This document shows, piece after piece, positions 15,028 through 27,500 of a stretch of DNA of 64,000 nucleotides; position 1 is the stretch's first letter, and each line of letters starts with the position of its first letter. Where the stretch lies: positions 496,027-560,026 of the forward strand of contig NZ_MSZX01000001.1 of NCBI RefSeq assembly GCF_002021565.1, given 5' to 3'. Both the position numbers and the translations under genes were made by a program. A model generated the notes under the pieces. That model searched no databases and was not told the DNA's origin. It worked only from the letters and a program-made list of their open reading frames with translations. The DNA comes from Paenibacillus selenitireducens (GTDB lineage Bacteria; Bacillota; Bacilli; Paenibacillales; Paenibacillaceae).

Positions 15028-16350
15028 GTGCAGATATTGTTTGTTGTTCTATTGCTTACTTACAACGTAACTTCCCTCCTATATTATAAAAGACATTTTC
15101 CAACTAAACATGAGCACTGGCTCTACTACGTCGTTGCCGTTACATTCAATCTAACCTCCTACTTCGCAATGGATTATGTGAATCTTCCTCAAACCGGTGT
15201 ATTGGTTACTATGGTCTTATTTATGGTAGAACTCAAGCTGCTTTTCCGTATAGATAGCCTGCAGTTGATGTATGGTGGCAGTTTATATATTTTTGTTCTT
15301 TATTGCTTTAGGGAAATTGTGGTTTCGGTTTTTGCTTTAATTTTAGGGAAAAGCATTATTATAGTACTTCAACAGGGTGTATATAATTACACAATTGATT
15401 CCATCGCAGTATTAGCTACCATGATTTTTGACCATCTTGTAAAAAAAAGTATCGCACCCGACGTGAAAATGAAACAATTGTTTCGCAATCGAAGGCAGTT
15501 GAAATTTGTTGTAATTCTTCAGTTCGCGCTTCTCTCCTACCTCATGACGATTAAAGATGGTCGTCATATTGATTCGAACGTCCTATGGTTTACACTATTA
15601 CATATAAAATCCTGTCTCTTGAGTCTCGCTATGCTGGTAATTGTGTGGAACCAAACGATCTGGGTCTCATTTCTTCTGGAATATGAACGGCACACCCAGC
15701 AATTGCAGGAGCAGCTTGAACGGCAAATGCGACATTACAGAGCTTATCAAAAATACACGGAAAACTTTCGAAACTTTAAACATGATTATAATAACATGAT
15801 GATATCTGTCAAGGCTCTGCTAAAAAATAAAGAGATTGATATAGCGGCAGGATTGATGGATGACATTCACGATACCATGCAAAAGAGTGTTCTGGTTCAT
15901 AAAAATTATTCCGATAATGTGATACTGGATGCTATTTTGCAGGATGTGGCCAATACCTGTGAGGAATATAACATTCAGTTTTCGGCGATGGCACATATTC
16001 CAACACACACTGCGCTGTCCGAGCTAGATATCGTCCGTGTTTTTTCTAATGTGCTAAGTAATGCTATTGAAGCCTGCCGTAAGGTGCCGGATATTTCAGA
16101 ACGGTTTATTGAAATCACAAGCAGCGCAAATGAAAGCTGGAGTTGTGTTGAGATATCAAATTCATTTACTGGTGAAATAAAGCTTGAAGATGACGGACTC
16201 GTTACCACCAAACAAAATAAGGAAAATCACGGTTTTGGTCTGAAAATCCTGAAGGAAATCATTGAGGATCTTGGAGGAGTGATGCTCATAGAGGCAGACC
16301 AAGTAGACAAAAAATTCACCATAAAGATTCATATCCCTAGGCATCCGTGA
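15028..16350 (+). CDS. GHKL sensor histidine kinase (AgrC-like)
   Basis: This 440-residue membrane kinase has six or so hydrophobic helices in residues 1-220, a coiled linker (YERHTQQLQEQLERQMR), then the phospho-acceptor region FRNFKHDYNNMM, and a GHKL ATPase domain with the N-box VLSNAIEACRK and the G-box NHGFGLKILKEI. This is the architecture of AgrC, FsrC and other peptide-sensing kinases. GTG 15028 follows AGGGGGAT. It is co-transcribed with the LytTR regulator and ends before a terminator. No cognate AgrB or clear signal peptide gene is present, so its stimulus is unknown. Confidence 0.88.
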   Translation: MQILFVVLLLTYNVTSLLYYKRHFPTKHEHWLYYVVAVTFNLTSYFAMDYVNLPQTGVLVTMVLFMVELKLLFRIDSLQLMYGGSLYIFVLYCFREIVVSVFALILGKSIIIVLQQGVYNYTIDSIAVLATMIFDHLVKKSIAPDVKMKQLFRNRRQLKFVVILQFALLSYLMTIKDGRHIDSNVLWFTLLHIKSCLLSLAMLVIVWNQTIWVSFLLEYERHTQQLQEQLERQMRHYRAYQKYTENFRNFKHDYNNMMISVKALLKNKEIDIAAGLMDDIHDTMQKSVLVHKNYSDNVILDAILQDVANTCEEYNIQFSAMAHIPTHTALSELDIVRVFSNVLSNAIEACRKVPDISERFIEITSSANESWSCVEISNSFTGEIKLEDDGLVTTKQNKENHGFGLKILKEIIEDLGGVMLIEADQVDKKFTIKIHIPRHP

Positions 16351-16365
16351 TGGGGCTGTTAAGAG

Positions 16366-16402
16366 ATGACTTCTGACATTCGTCAGGAGTCATTTTTTTT
16401 TA
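16366..16402 (+). terminator. Intrinsic terminator of the LytTR two-component operon
   Basis: ATGACTTCTGAC (16366-16377) pairs with GTCAGGAGTCAT (16382-16393) over a four-base loop, followed by a long T run. Confidence 0.9.
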
Positions 16403-16552
16403 TACGTTCATTCGGAACAAAAAAACAATGATTAACTACGAAGCGGAATGCGGAGTGTGGTTGAAATGCTACCATGAGCTAGTTGAGTTGGTGGCACGAT
16501 ATATATTCTTTACATCGCGTTTTTACGTTTACATGAAAGCAGGCACAATAAA

Positions 16553-18418
16553 ATGATAGAAAAATTGGATAATCATGTGTCCAAGATCGAGAACCAGCAA
16601 ATGATTGTGGCGATTCGAAAAGGTCTATTGCGAATATTGCCTTTGATTTTGATAGGCTATGTTATTCTTGCGGTCATCGATCTCCCAATCTTGGAATTTC
16701 AGAACATCCTGCTGCAAATTTTTGGAGAAGGATGGCGTGCGATTGCCATCTCGATTCATAAAGCAACAATTCAAACGATGGAGATCGCTACATTGATTAC
16801 GGTTAGCTTCGCAATTGTAAATGAAAAGGAACTTGTAAGATCTGGCAGGGTAAGTCCAATCAGTGTAGTTATTACGACGCTTGTCTCTTTCAATGCCTTT
16901 ACAAAGGATAAAAGTATGGTAATGGATATGAAATTTACAGGCTCAACAGGTATGTTAGGTGCTCTGGTTATAGCGGTTGTTGCATCCAATCTATTTTGTT
17001 TTATTTACAGCTGTCGTGACCGTATTCGGCCTGCAAATCCTTTTATCTATAAAGAGGACGCACTTATCAGATCATCTATTCGTGTTGTCGTACCCTCACT
17101 GCTAACCATATCTATGATCAGTGTGGCGAGGATGCTGCTTGATTTAACAGGACTGGCCGACAGTCAGACGATACTCTTGCAGAAGCTGACGCTCGCAGAA
17201 GACGGGATCTTAACCAAGGGTTTTTTTGATACCTTCGTATTTTTGGGCGGTGCGGGGGCAACCTTGGGTCTAGTGATTGCCTTGTTGGTTAGTCCCTACT
17301 ACTTCGTCCCGTTCCTGTTTACGCCAATCATTCTCAGTGCGACAGCTTTTGTGTCCATCAGGATCGGATGGGTGCCAATGGTTACACAGCCAGCAGCGTG
17401 GACCACCCCCATTTTTCTTTCCGGTTATATGGGTACAGGCTCTGTCGCCGGAGCCGTGATGCAAGGCGTAAATCTACTGCTATCCACACTAATCTATACT
17501 CCTTTCATCCGCTTACAGATAAAGCACCAACAACGACAGCGCGTTGCGGTATTTAAGAATCTGGTAAAGGAAATTCAATATATCCAAGAAGCAACCCCAA
17601 TAACCATCCTCCATCGCCAGGATGCAACAGGTTCTCTTGCCCGAATATTAGCTGTTGAGCTGGAATACGGACTTAAGAACAATAAACAAACGGTGCATTT
17701 GGAATACCAGCCCAAAGTAAACAGCAAATGTGAAGTGAGTGGAGCGGAGGCCCTTTTGCGCTGGAATCACCCCGTTTACGGCGATGTGTCGCCTCTGGTC
17801 ATCGTATGTATTTGTGATGAGGCAGGCCTTACGAACCAATTGGGAACTTGGATTATGAAACAGGCATTTCGAGATTTACGGCGATGGCATGAACAAGGGC
17901 ACAGCAGTCTGTCCCTGTCCGTCAATTTGAGCCCCCGACAACTTCAGGAGGATGATCATCTGGTTCAAACCATACAGTCCTGCATTGACCGGGCAGGTGT
18001 TGACCCCAAGTATATGGAGTTGGAGCTTACAGAAAATGCTGCGCTTGAGCCGAGCGACTCCACTCGACGCAAGTTTGAACAGATCAAGGCCACGGGGATA
18101 AATGTAGCTATTGACGATTTTGGAATGGGACATAGCTCTTTATTATATCTATGCGATTTCTATGTAAACATCGTGAAGGTAGATATTTCCTTAGTTCGTA
18201 CAATCGTCAGCGATAAGCAGCGTCAGCAGATTGTAAAATCCATCATCTCGCTGTGTAGACAGTTGAATGTCAAGGTTGTGGCAGAGGGGGTAGAAACAAA
18301 ACAACAGGTGGACATTCTGCAGGAACTAGGCTGCGGGCATTATCAAGGCTTTTATTTCAGTAAGTCGTTGCCTTTTAAGAAATTCTTAGAATTTGTCAAT
18401 GAACATGGGGAATCGTGA
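16553..18418 (+). CDS. PTS EIIC-like membrane domain fused to an EAL c-di-GMP phosphodiesterase domain
   Basis: The 621-residue product has two parts. Residues 1-340 form eight to ten membrane helices resembling the EIIC permease of lactose/cellobiose-type phosphotransferase systems (FLGGAGATLGLVIALL, GWVPMVTQPAAWTTPIFLSG). Residues about 375-612 are an EAL domain with its metal and catalytic signatures: E399 in EALLRWNHP, LELTENA, AIDDFGMGHSSL, VKVDISLV, VVAEGVETKQQ and QGFYFSKSLP, so it should hydrolyse c-di-GMP. No EIIA/EIIB partners lie nearby, suggesting the EIIC part senses rather than transports. It has its own transcription start region after the kinase terminator, and no terminator separates it from the giant surface protein. 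Confidence 0.85.
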   Translation: MIEKLDNHVSKIENQQMIVAIRKGLLRILPLILIGYVILAVIDLPILEFQNILLQIFGEGWRAIAISIHKATIQTMEIATLITVSFAIVNEKELVRSGRVSPISVVITTLVSFNAFTKDKSMVMDMKFTGSTGMLGALVIAVVASNLFCFIYSCRDRIRPANPFIYKEDALIRSSIRVVVPSLLTISMISVARMLLDLTGLADSQTILLQKLTLAEDGILTKGFFDTFVFLGGAGATLGLVIALLVSPYYFVPFLFTPIILSATAFVSIRIGWVPMVTQPAAWTTPIFLSGYMGTGSVAGAVMQGVNLLLSTLIYTPFIRLQIKHQQRQRVAVFKNLVKEIQYIQEATPITILHRQDATGSLARILAVELEYGLKNNKQTVHLEYQPKVNSKCEVSGAEALLRWNHPVYGDVSPLVIVCICDEAGLTNQLGTWIMKQAFRDLRRWHEQGHSSLSLSVNLSPRQLQEDDHLVQTIQSCIDRAGVDPKYMELELTENAALEPSDSTRRKFEQIKATGINVAIDDFGMGHSSLLYLCDFYVNIVKVDISLVRTIVSDKQRQQIVKSIISLCRQLNVKVVAEGVETKQQVDILQELGCGHYQGFYFSKSLPFKKFLEFVNEHGES

Positions 18419-18461
18419 AGGGAGGATGAATGGGAGGAATGTCCATATACAAATCATGTAA

Positions 18462-18505
18462 GAGACTAGGGTTGAAGTAATAGCAGTTAGTTGAAGTGAG
18501 ACTAG
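18462..18505 (+). promoter_or_regulatory. Paired direct repeats just upstream of the giant surface-protein gene
   Basis: GTTGAAGT occurs at 18471-18478 and 18490-18497, and GAGACTAG at 18462-18469 and 18498-18505, so two octamers are each repeated in swapped order within 44 bp. The GTTGAAGT pair is 19 bp apart. This sits immediately before the ribosome site, a plausible regulator-binding site. Confidence 0.4.
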
Positions 18506-18528
18506 TGTATTCAAAAGGGGGAATTACA

Positions 18529-21500
18529 ATGCGAATATTTAGGCATCGAATGAGAAAACTATTAGGTTGCACGCTGACCTTTTTTCTTCTCTTCACGTCG
18601 ATTTCAAACTTATTTGATAAGGAAGTTTACGCAACATCTGTGAAATTAGCTGGGGCTATAGACATTGAAATGAGTAAGTTCCAGAGTTTTGTTCTGTTGA
18701 AGGATCAAAGAACATTGCTTTCAGCAGGGAATAACAACTTTAGATCACTTGGTCGTCCATCATTAGGTGCTGTAGCGTCTCCAATGGGTGTAACTGACAC
18801 CTCTATGATTGAGGGGAAGATCATACAAATCTCAGCCTCAGAAACAAATACAGGGATTCTGGATGACAAAGGGAACTTTTATCTTGTTGGGGCCGGCGGC
18901 AGTGGACAATTTGGTACTGGTAGTGGATCTACAGCTACAAGAACCAGATTTACGCTCGTGGCTTCCAATGTCAAGCAGATATCTGTTGGGTACAATTATG
19001 TCACTTATGTGGATCATGCGGACGTGTTGTGGGCAATGGGCTATAATGCAGCAGGCAACCTGGGCGACAACACAACGGCGAACAAATATGTGCCTACTCA
19101 GATTATGACGGATGTCAAAGAGGTTATCGCCAATAAATCATATGAGAGATACACCACGTTCGTCATTACAAATGACGGTACTGCGTATGCTACGGGCAGT
19201 AATGACTATGGCTTGTTTGGAAACGGGAATTATACCAGCCAAAAAAAATATGTGAAGATAGGTTTGAATAAACCCGTTCAACAAATCATGCAAGGTGATG
19301 TGTTCGTTACCATCCTAACGAAGGATGGCGAGTTATATGATGGCGGGTACAATCGTTGGGGTGTATTTGGAAACAACAAAGCCGACGGCTACTATAGTAC
19401 AAGCTATACATTAAATACATTTGCCTTTCCATCACCTGTAGCAAAGATACTACATTCCACAACTTCAGGGTTTGTTCAACTTAAGAACGGTTCTGTTTGG
19501 GGGGCAGGAACGAATGATGCTGGTGATTTAGGGTTTCAGATGAACCCTGGATCGGGGACTCAATTAAGATTCGTTAACATTACCAATCCTGTTGATGGTA
19601 ATCGTACAGTAGTCAACAAGAGTGGCTCAGAAATTCATAATCCTGTTGACTTTGCAGGGAGTTGGAACGGTAATATGATTCTCACGCAACGTGGTGATGT
19701 CATGATTACGGGGGGGTCCTATTATTCAGAGTTAGGCACGAATGATGGTAAAGTCCGGTGGCAATTTACAACGATTGATATTGAGCGCTTTATCTTTGGT
19801 CCGATTGTGACTTTTTATGATAATAACAATAACGTAACAGAACATGACCCAACACATATTATCGTAGAACCGTCTCAGTTCGATATATCAGCAGGTGCGC
19901 CAGAAGTTACTGCATTTTACGAACTATACGAAGCAGGTGCACCAAACGTCCTCCTTAAAAAGGACAATAAAAGTGTTAAAGACGGTGTGTGGTCGATCGA
20001 TGTTGGAAGCTTAGGACTTAAGCCGAATTCCTATCCCAAGTCCTATATCTTCAAGGCCTATCGCCAATCTGCGCCCTTTGGTTCTCCGCCGAAGACTTTA
20101 AAAAGCGAGACGTTCGAGTATTCGTTTACTTTGACACGGCCTCCTGCAGAACTAACATTAAGCGCAGCAATGGATAAGCCAAGTTTCGATCCTGTTGATA
20201 TCACAGCGAAGGCAGATAATTTCCAAAAGACGGGTGAAGCTCCAGCTGGGAAAATATCCAGTATGAAATGGTTCCGAGTTCCGACTAATAGTACTGTCGA
20301 ATACAATGAAGATTCCTTCGACTCTGGATATGGAGCGGTAACTTCAATCCATAAAGGGGAAGATGCCAATCCTAACTCTGCAGTTGCAACTTATGACTAT
20401 CATATCCCAGCAGATAAAAATGCTAGATACTGGATCAAAGTAGAGTTCGCTGGTACGGTCGGAAATACATTCTCAGTTGTTAAATCCATAACGGTGAAAA
20501 ATGGATATCAACAGTCCGATCTCAAAGTTGCGGGAATCGAAAATGGAAACCCATCGAATGTCCTTTATCCAGCTGGAACGTATTCGGGCAAGTACGGTGT
20601 TGCTTATGAGCTTGACGGCAAAACCATTCTAAGTTCAACTGCAGACGGTGTTACGACAGTATTGAATCAACCGGCTGGAACGTTCGCAAATTTCGTCGTT
20701 CAACCCCCAAAAGACGGGTTATCTCCCTATTGGACGAATCCAGCTCCTGCTAGCCAAAGTGTTAGCATAAAGGATATTGCTCTTGGAACCGTTACATTTA
20801 ATTATGAGAAAGATCCTTCCTGGTGGGCTGACATTAGCTACCGCGCTGAGAATCATGAAGGAAAAGAAATGATCTCAGCAGACGGATTTATCGCACCGAA
20901 GACGGTGAATGTGAAAAAGGATGTTGAGTTTATAAAGAGTTATGGTGATATACCATCTGTATCTGGTTATGATCTGATCGGTTATAAGATAGATGGTGGC
21001 TCGACGATTGCTCTTACATCAGGTCAAGACATTGCCTTAACCCCAACAACTAATGTTGATATTACGTTCGTATACCGAACCCAAATATCAGGTCTTAACG
21101 GTAAGGTGTACGTTGCTGGTTCAAATCCAAAAAGTTATTTAGGTGGAATCGAGCTTACACTTACTGACGGTACGAATCTGTATACAGAAGTGAGTAGAGC
21201 AGATGGTTCCTACACATTTAGTACAATTCCCGTTGGGACTTACACAATGACGATTTCAAATGTCCCTGGTTTTGAAAATTATTCAAATTCACTTACGGTC
21301 ACAGGAGTGACCCAATTCGATGTTCCGCTTCAGCCTAAATCCAATACGGGGGTAGCTGATGTGTTGGTTAGAGACAAGGTAACAGGATCTCCGTTACCAG
21401 GTGCTAAAGTAACGATTTATGGAAATATCTATACCACGAATGCGGAAGGAAAAGTACTTGCGGTTGAGCTTCCTGCACCTGGTTCACATGTGGTCATGGC

Positions 21501-24500
21501 TACTGCACCTTATTACAATCCAGGATCAGGAGTTGCGGAGTTTACTTCTTCCGCCGGTGACTATTCTTTAATAATCATTGAGCTTGAACAGGGGAATAAA
21601 GGTGCAATATACGGGGTGGTAATGGATAAAGACACTACAAATCCTGTTGAAGCAGCAATAGTCAAAACATTAAGCGGACAGAATGCTGCATCAGATTCAT
21701 TTGGCCATTATGTGCTTTTGAATGTTGATCCGGGCCTGCACAATGTAGTTGCATCCCATAGTCAGTACAACACAGAGTTCGACAAAGTGACGGCTAAGAC
21801 CAATACAAGTGTTGAGAAAAATTTCGAGCTGAGCAAAAATGCAGCATTTGGCGGATCAGCATCTAAATATGTTGTGACAGGTACGGTTACAGACTTCAAA
21901 ACGCAAATGCCGTTATCTAAAGCCGTAGTGAAGGCAGCGAAGGGCACGGAAGTCACTGTTGATATGAACGGACATTATGCCATTGGTTATTTTGACGCTA
22001 ATTCAGAAGTTGTGATTTCGGCGTCTGAAGCAGACCACGCGACAGCTTCTAGGCGAATAGAGGCTATAACATCTGATTCTGTCGAAGATTTTACGCTTAG
22101 CTCTAAAGTTTCGATTACTGTAAAAGGGATTTATAACAAAGGCTTGGCGGATGAGAAGGTATTGTACGCTTACACGTATCAACTCGATTATAGTGATCAA
22201 GATACAAATGTAACCTCATTCCATGTTCCAAAATACAGAATCAAAGGATCGAATCCGAACGATGGAACCTTCCCAGATTTCGAGACTAAAATCTTTAAGC
22301 CGAATATGGATAAAGAAATCATATTTGATTATGTTTCCAACATGGCTAAAGTAACCATTAATGCTTACTTAGAGGATGGCAAAACTCCACTACCAAGTGA
22401 TATATTTGTTCCATTTACCGTAGAGTCTGAAGCGGGCTATCCATTTTCTTATACCGCACCATCTATCCTTGGCTATGTTAACTCTGGTAATCGTGGAATT
22501 GTTCCTGAGGTTATGGCAGACGGTACAAGTATGATGGATTTCTACTTTAAAGAAGCAGCTCCAGGAAGATTACAGATTAAGGCACTTGATGCGGATACGA
22601 ACGAGATCTTGGGTTACAAAAATGTAGATATTCGCGTAGGGGAACAGTTTATATCGACAGATGATAACGCACCTACAAGTAGCGATATTTCGAATTTATC
22701 GTTCTATACATTAAAAGAAAACTCGGGAAATCCTACAAGTGTTACGTATGATGGTGTCTCAGCACCTGCTGATGTTACGTATCAGTACACGCGAAACACA
22801 AGAGCGGTTGTGGTCGAAGCGTGGGATGCAGGGACCAATACAAAAATCAGCTCCGAACCATCACAGCAGTATGGAATTGGACTCATGCATCATATTGCAG
22901 CACCACCAACAACCGTTGGTTACACATTGGTAGGGGAGTCCTCTCGGGCTATTATTCTACCGGATGGAACGGGAGATTATGTAATCAAGTTCTGGTACAA
23001 CAAATCAGCAACAGGTGTAGTTACCGTAAAAGGCGTATGGAATAACGGAGGAACGGAAGAAGTAATTCATTCGCAGGATATTACAGCTACTGTTGGATCT
23101 ACAGTAACAGCAGATGCGCCAAGCATTTCCGGTTGGTTGCTGAAGACAGGTGAAACGGCTACGAAATCTGTTATCGTTCCTGATTCTCAAGCTGGCGAAA
23201 TCAAGTTTGTATATGAAAAAGATCTTGTTCAAGTCACGATTGAATTACTTGATAACAAAGGGAACCCACTGACTGCCCCTGCAGGTTATTCAACCGTAGT
23301 TGACGTACAAAAGGGAATCGTTCAGACGATTTCTGCGGCAACCATTGACGGATACGTTCTCGTTAGTCCATCAACCGTAAGTCAAACCTTTACAGCGGAT
23401 TCAACCGTTACATTTAGATACAAAGCAACTGAAGATTTTGTAAATGATAACTCGGTAAAAATCCTTGTAAAGGGTGTAGATGCACAGACGGATAAGCTAC
23501 TATACAGCTACACGAAGGCAGAACCAAAAAGCAATAAAGTGATTACTATAGAGGCTTTTGATGTGCCAGGATATGAGTTGGATGCATTAACACCTTCTCC
23601 TGCGACGGTTCCTGCAGATGGGACGGTAACTGAGCAGGTCTTTAAGTACAACAATCAAGCAACAAAAGTTGCAATAAAGGCGGTGCTTCCTGATGGTGTT
23701 ACTCCAGTTCCAGGATACACACTGATTGAAGTGAATGCTGTGAAAGGACAGCCATTCAGCTATAATGCACCATACATTCCGGGGTATAACTTGATTAGTA
23801 ATATTACGGATAGGATTGCGAACGTAAGTGACACAGACAAAACACTGACGTTTAAGTATGAGCAGGCAAATGGTAATGTCGTTATTGTCTTAAAAGAAAA
23901 TGATACAAACGGACGGGTAATCAAAACACTGAGTGATACGATGATTGTTGGTGAAAGCAAGACGGTGGATGTTCCTGATTTGACAAGTGAATTCTATACA
24001 GCAAAGAGTACTGCACAGAATGTCATATATTCTGGTACTGCACTTGCGATTGAGTTCTTCTATAGTAAAGATAAGCGTAACGTTGATGTTGTCACTTATG
24101 ATGTGACGGGTACAGAAAAACGGCTTAATACAACTCCACAACTACCGCAGCGTATTGGGGAAGTCGTAAACTTCAGTGCACCGAATGAGCAAGGGTATAC
24201 GTTAACTAGTACAAGCCCGAGATTGGTGCTCATTGAAAGTGGAGCGGGCAATCAAGAAGTTCGCTTCAATTACAAATCAATGGCATCAGGTGATGTTGAA
24301 GTCAAGGCCATTGATAAATTGAATGGGACAATCATTCATTCCTATTCCGTATCTAGTACGGTTGGGAATCGGATTACCGTTCAAGCTCCTGAACTCATGG
24401 GTTGGAAACTAGAAGGTTCTCCAACGACTGAGATTGTTGTAGCAGACAAGGCGAGTGTGGAGTTTAGCTATATTAAAGATGTCGTTAAGGTTTCACTTGA

Positions 24501-27500
24501 TCTGAAAGATGAGAAAGGCAATGTGCTTGCCCCACCAGCCGGAGTAGTGAGTAGTTATGAAGTAGCAAGAGGTGCTGATTATACAGCCTATGCTCCGTAC
24601 ATCCCAGGCTACGTGATTAGCAGCAACCAAACGGTATCCTTACTTAACCTGCAAAAAGATGAAGTAGCAAGCTTTACGTACAAACCGCTGGAAGAAATCA
24701 TCGATCAATTCATGGTCAATATCGAAGTTAAGGGTGTGGATGCGAAGACCGGTCAACGGCTTTACAGCTACGTTGTAACCAAAGCGAAAAACAGTGGGAA
24801 AGCCACACTGAATGCCTTTGATGTATCGGGCTACAGCCTAGATGCAACAACAAGCAGCCCTGTTGATGTAACAACAGACGGCTCGGTAACCGAGCATGCG
24901 TTCAAGTACAACAGCTTAGCAATGACCGTAACCGTAAAAGCACAATTAGCAGATGGTACAGCAGTTCCAGGCTTCACGGACATTGTGGTGCCGGCAGTGA
25001 AAGGGCAAGCGTTTAGCTACAATGCACCGTATATTCCAGGCTACAACTTGAAGAGTGTGATTACGCAATCTATTGCAAGTGTAGCGGAAAATAACAACGA
25101 GCTGACTTTCACGTATGAGCAAGCAGATGGCAATATCGTAATTCTCTTGAAAGAAAATGACACCAACGGTCACGTAATTAAATCTCTAAGCGACAAGCTG
25201 AATGTCAATGAAACGAAGACAATTGCGGTACCAGATCTGACGAGCGAATCTTATACGGCATGGAGTACCGCACAAGACGTGACATATGACGGCAAGGCCT
25301 TAACAATCGAGTACTTCTACAAGAAGGATACTAGAGATGTTGATGTCGTTACGTATGATGTAACAACGGGCAGCACAGGAATACGGAATACGTATCCTCA
25401 AGGACCACAACGTATTGGGGAAGTCGTAAGCTTAGCAGCACCCAATGAAGTGAACCTTAGATTAGTAAGTGATACACCCAAATTGGTATTGATCACGAGT
25501 GGAATTCCAAATCAAGAAGTGCGCTTCGATTACAAGTCTATTGCACAGGACGAAGTCGTCGTGAATGCGATCGATGAAGCAAATAAAACGATCCTGCATA
25601 CGTACAGCGTAAAAGGTACCGTAGGAAACAAAGTAAGCGTGAAAGCACCAGCGATGCTTGGATGGGCACTAAAAGAAGGCGAAGCTTCCACGAAAACACA
25701 AATCGTACCAGGCACGATTGAATTCTTGTATGTAAAGAATACCGTTCAGGTAGCGCTCGAACTGAAGGATGAGAAAGGGAATGCGCTTACTCCACCAGCT
25801 GGTATAGTGAGCAGCTATGAAGTGGCGAAGGATAGCGACTTTAAAGTGTATGCACCCCATATTCCAGGCTACGTGATCAGCAGCAGTCAAGTCGTATCGT
25901 TCACTAACTTGCAAAAAAATGAAATAGCAAGCTTTACGTATAAGGAAGTCATTGGGACTGGCTTAACGGTTATTCTGAGAGATGCTTCTAATGGTAATGC
26001 TGAGCTTGGCCGGGAGCAAGTGACTGACCTAACCGTAGGGAATACGTATACGTATACTGCGCCGGATTTAATGGGTATGGGCTATAACTTTGACCATGCT
26101 ATGCCGGCAGTAACTGCAAATGAACGTGATATCACAATCACTGTACATCCTTCTGACAATACGATTGAAGCCTTCTATACCAAAATGAAAGCAGATGTAA
26201 CGGTCATACATTATGACTATACGAATGGCATCGAGTTAGATCGCCTGACGGTGAAAAACTCAGTCGTAGGCAGTGTGTATACTGCTAGTTATTATGATCC
26301 TGCCAACTGGATTTTCCATAGTGGAAATAACAGCATCGTAGTAGATAAGGATGCTAGCCAAAATGTAATTAAACTGTACTACACCAAGGTTACGGATCAT
26401 CCAAGCGATTCCGTCTTGATCCAGCATATCTCACGCGAGCGTGTAGGTGGAGAGATGAAGGTGCTTGCTGTCGAAACGAAGACCGGACAGATAACACCAT
26501 ATAGCTATGACACGATGGTAGAGAGCAAAGTTCCTGAACTGGAGAGTATGGGATATGTTATAGAAGTCTCAAGTATTGGCGTGCACAATATCCCGCTTGG
26601 CGGCAGTGTAACACTATATTATACGCCTGAGCGCACGAGTGCAGAGGTTTTATACTGGGATAAAACCAACAATACGTTGCTCGATTCCGTTACGGAGAGT
26701 GTATATGTAGGACAGACGTACATCCCGCAAATGAAGTATTACCCACAATTTACGTTTGCCGGCATGGAACCTGAAGGCGGCATTACCATCATGAAAGGCA
26801 CCAATATCGTCCAGGTAAATTATACTCAGAATGAAATGGTTAGCCTGATGATCGAATACGTGACCCGTGACGGGAAACTCTTACAGACAGAAACGGTAGC
26901 CGGCAAGAGGGTAGGGGATGTCATTACCTATACTGCACCTCAAGCATTCAACATGGAGGGCAGAAAGTATGAACTTGCTGCAGGACAGCCTAACTCACTC
27001 ACGATTACCCTTGCAACAGAAGGGAATAAACTAAGCTTTGTGTATGATGACAAGGGGAAAGATACGACGGTCATTACGGAACCTGGAGGCGGCAGTAGTA
27101 GCGGTGGCGGAGGAGGCAACAGCAGTATTACTACCTCAACGCTAACCATCGAGGGTATGGATGAATCGGGAAAGGTTATTTATAGCCAGACTGTGACTGC
27201 AGTCGTAGGTCAGAACGAGACTGCCGAAGCACCGATCATTGCCGGTTATACGCTGAATGACATGGCGACCAAGCGTATTCTAATCCAGACGGGTCCGAAT
27301 AAGATAACTTTCCTCTATAAGAAGATGGATAAGGATGAGGATAAGGATAAGGACAACGGATTGGGTATACCTACATTAGAAAAAATAAAGCATTTGGTTT
27401 ATATGCAAGGCTATCCTGACGGTTCCTTTGGTCCAGGTAAGCATATTACTCGTGCAGAAGCCGCTGCAATTTTTTATCGGCTGATTGTAGATGTGAATAA

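Noticed and set aside
18426-18461. An 11-codon frame between the EAL gene and the surface-protein gene
   Set aside because: The ribosome-site-like GGGAGG abuts the ATG without spacing, and the peptide has no recognisable feature.
22108-25947. Regular repeats in the surface-protein gene considered as a CRISPR array or satellite
   Set aside because: The repeats are coding modules of ~70 residues in one continuous frame with diverged copies; there are no short identical repeats with unique spacers.
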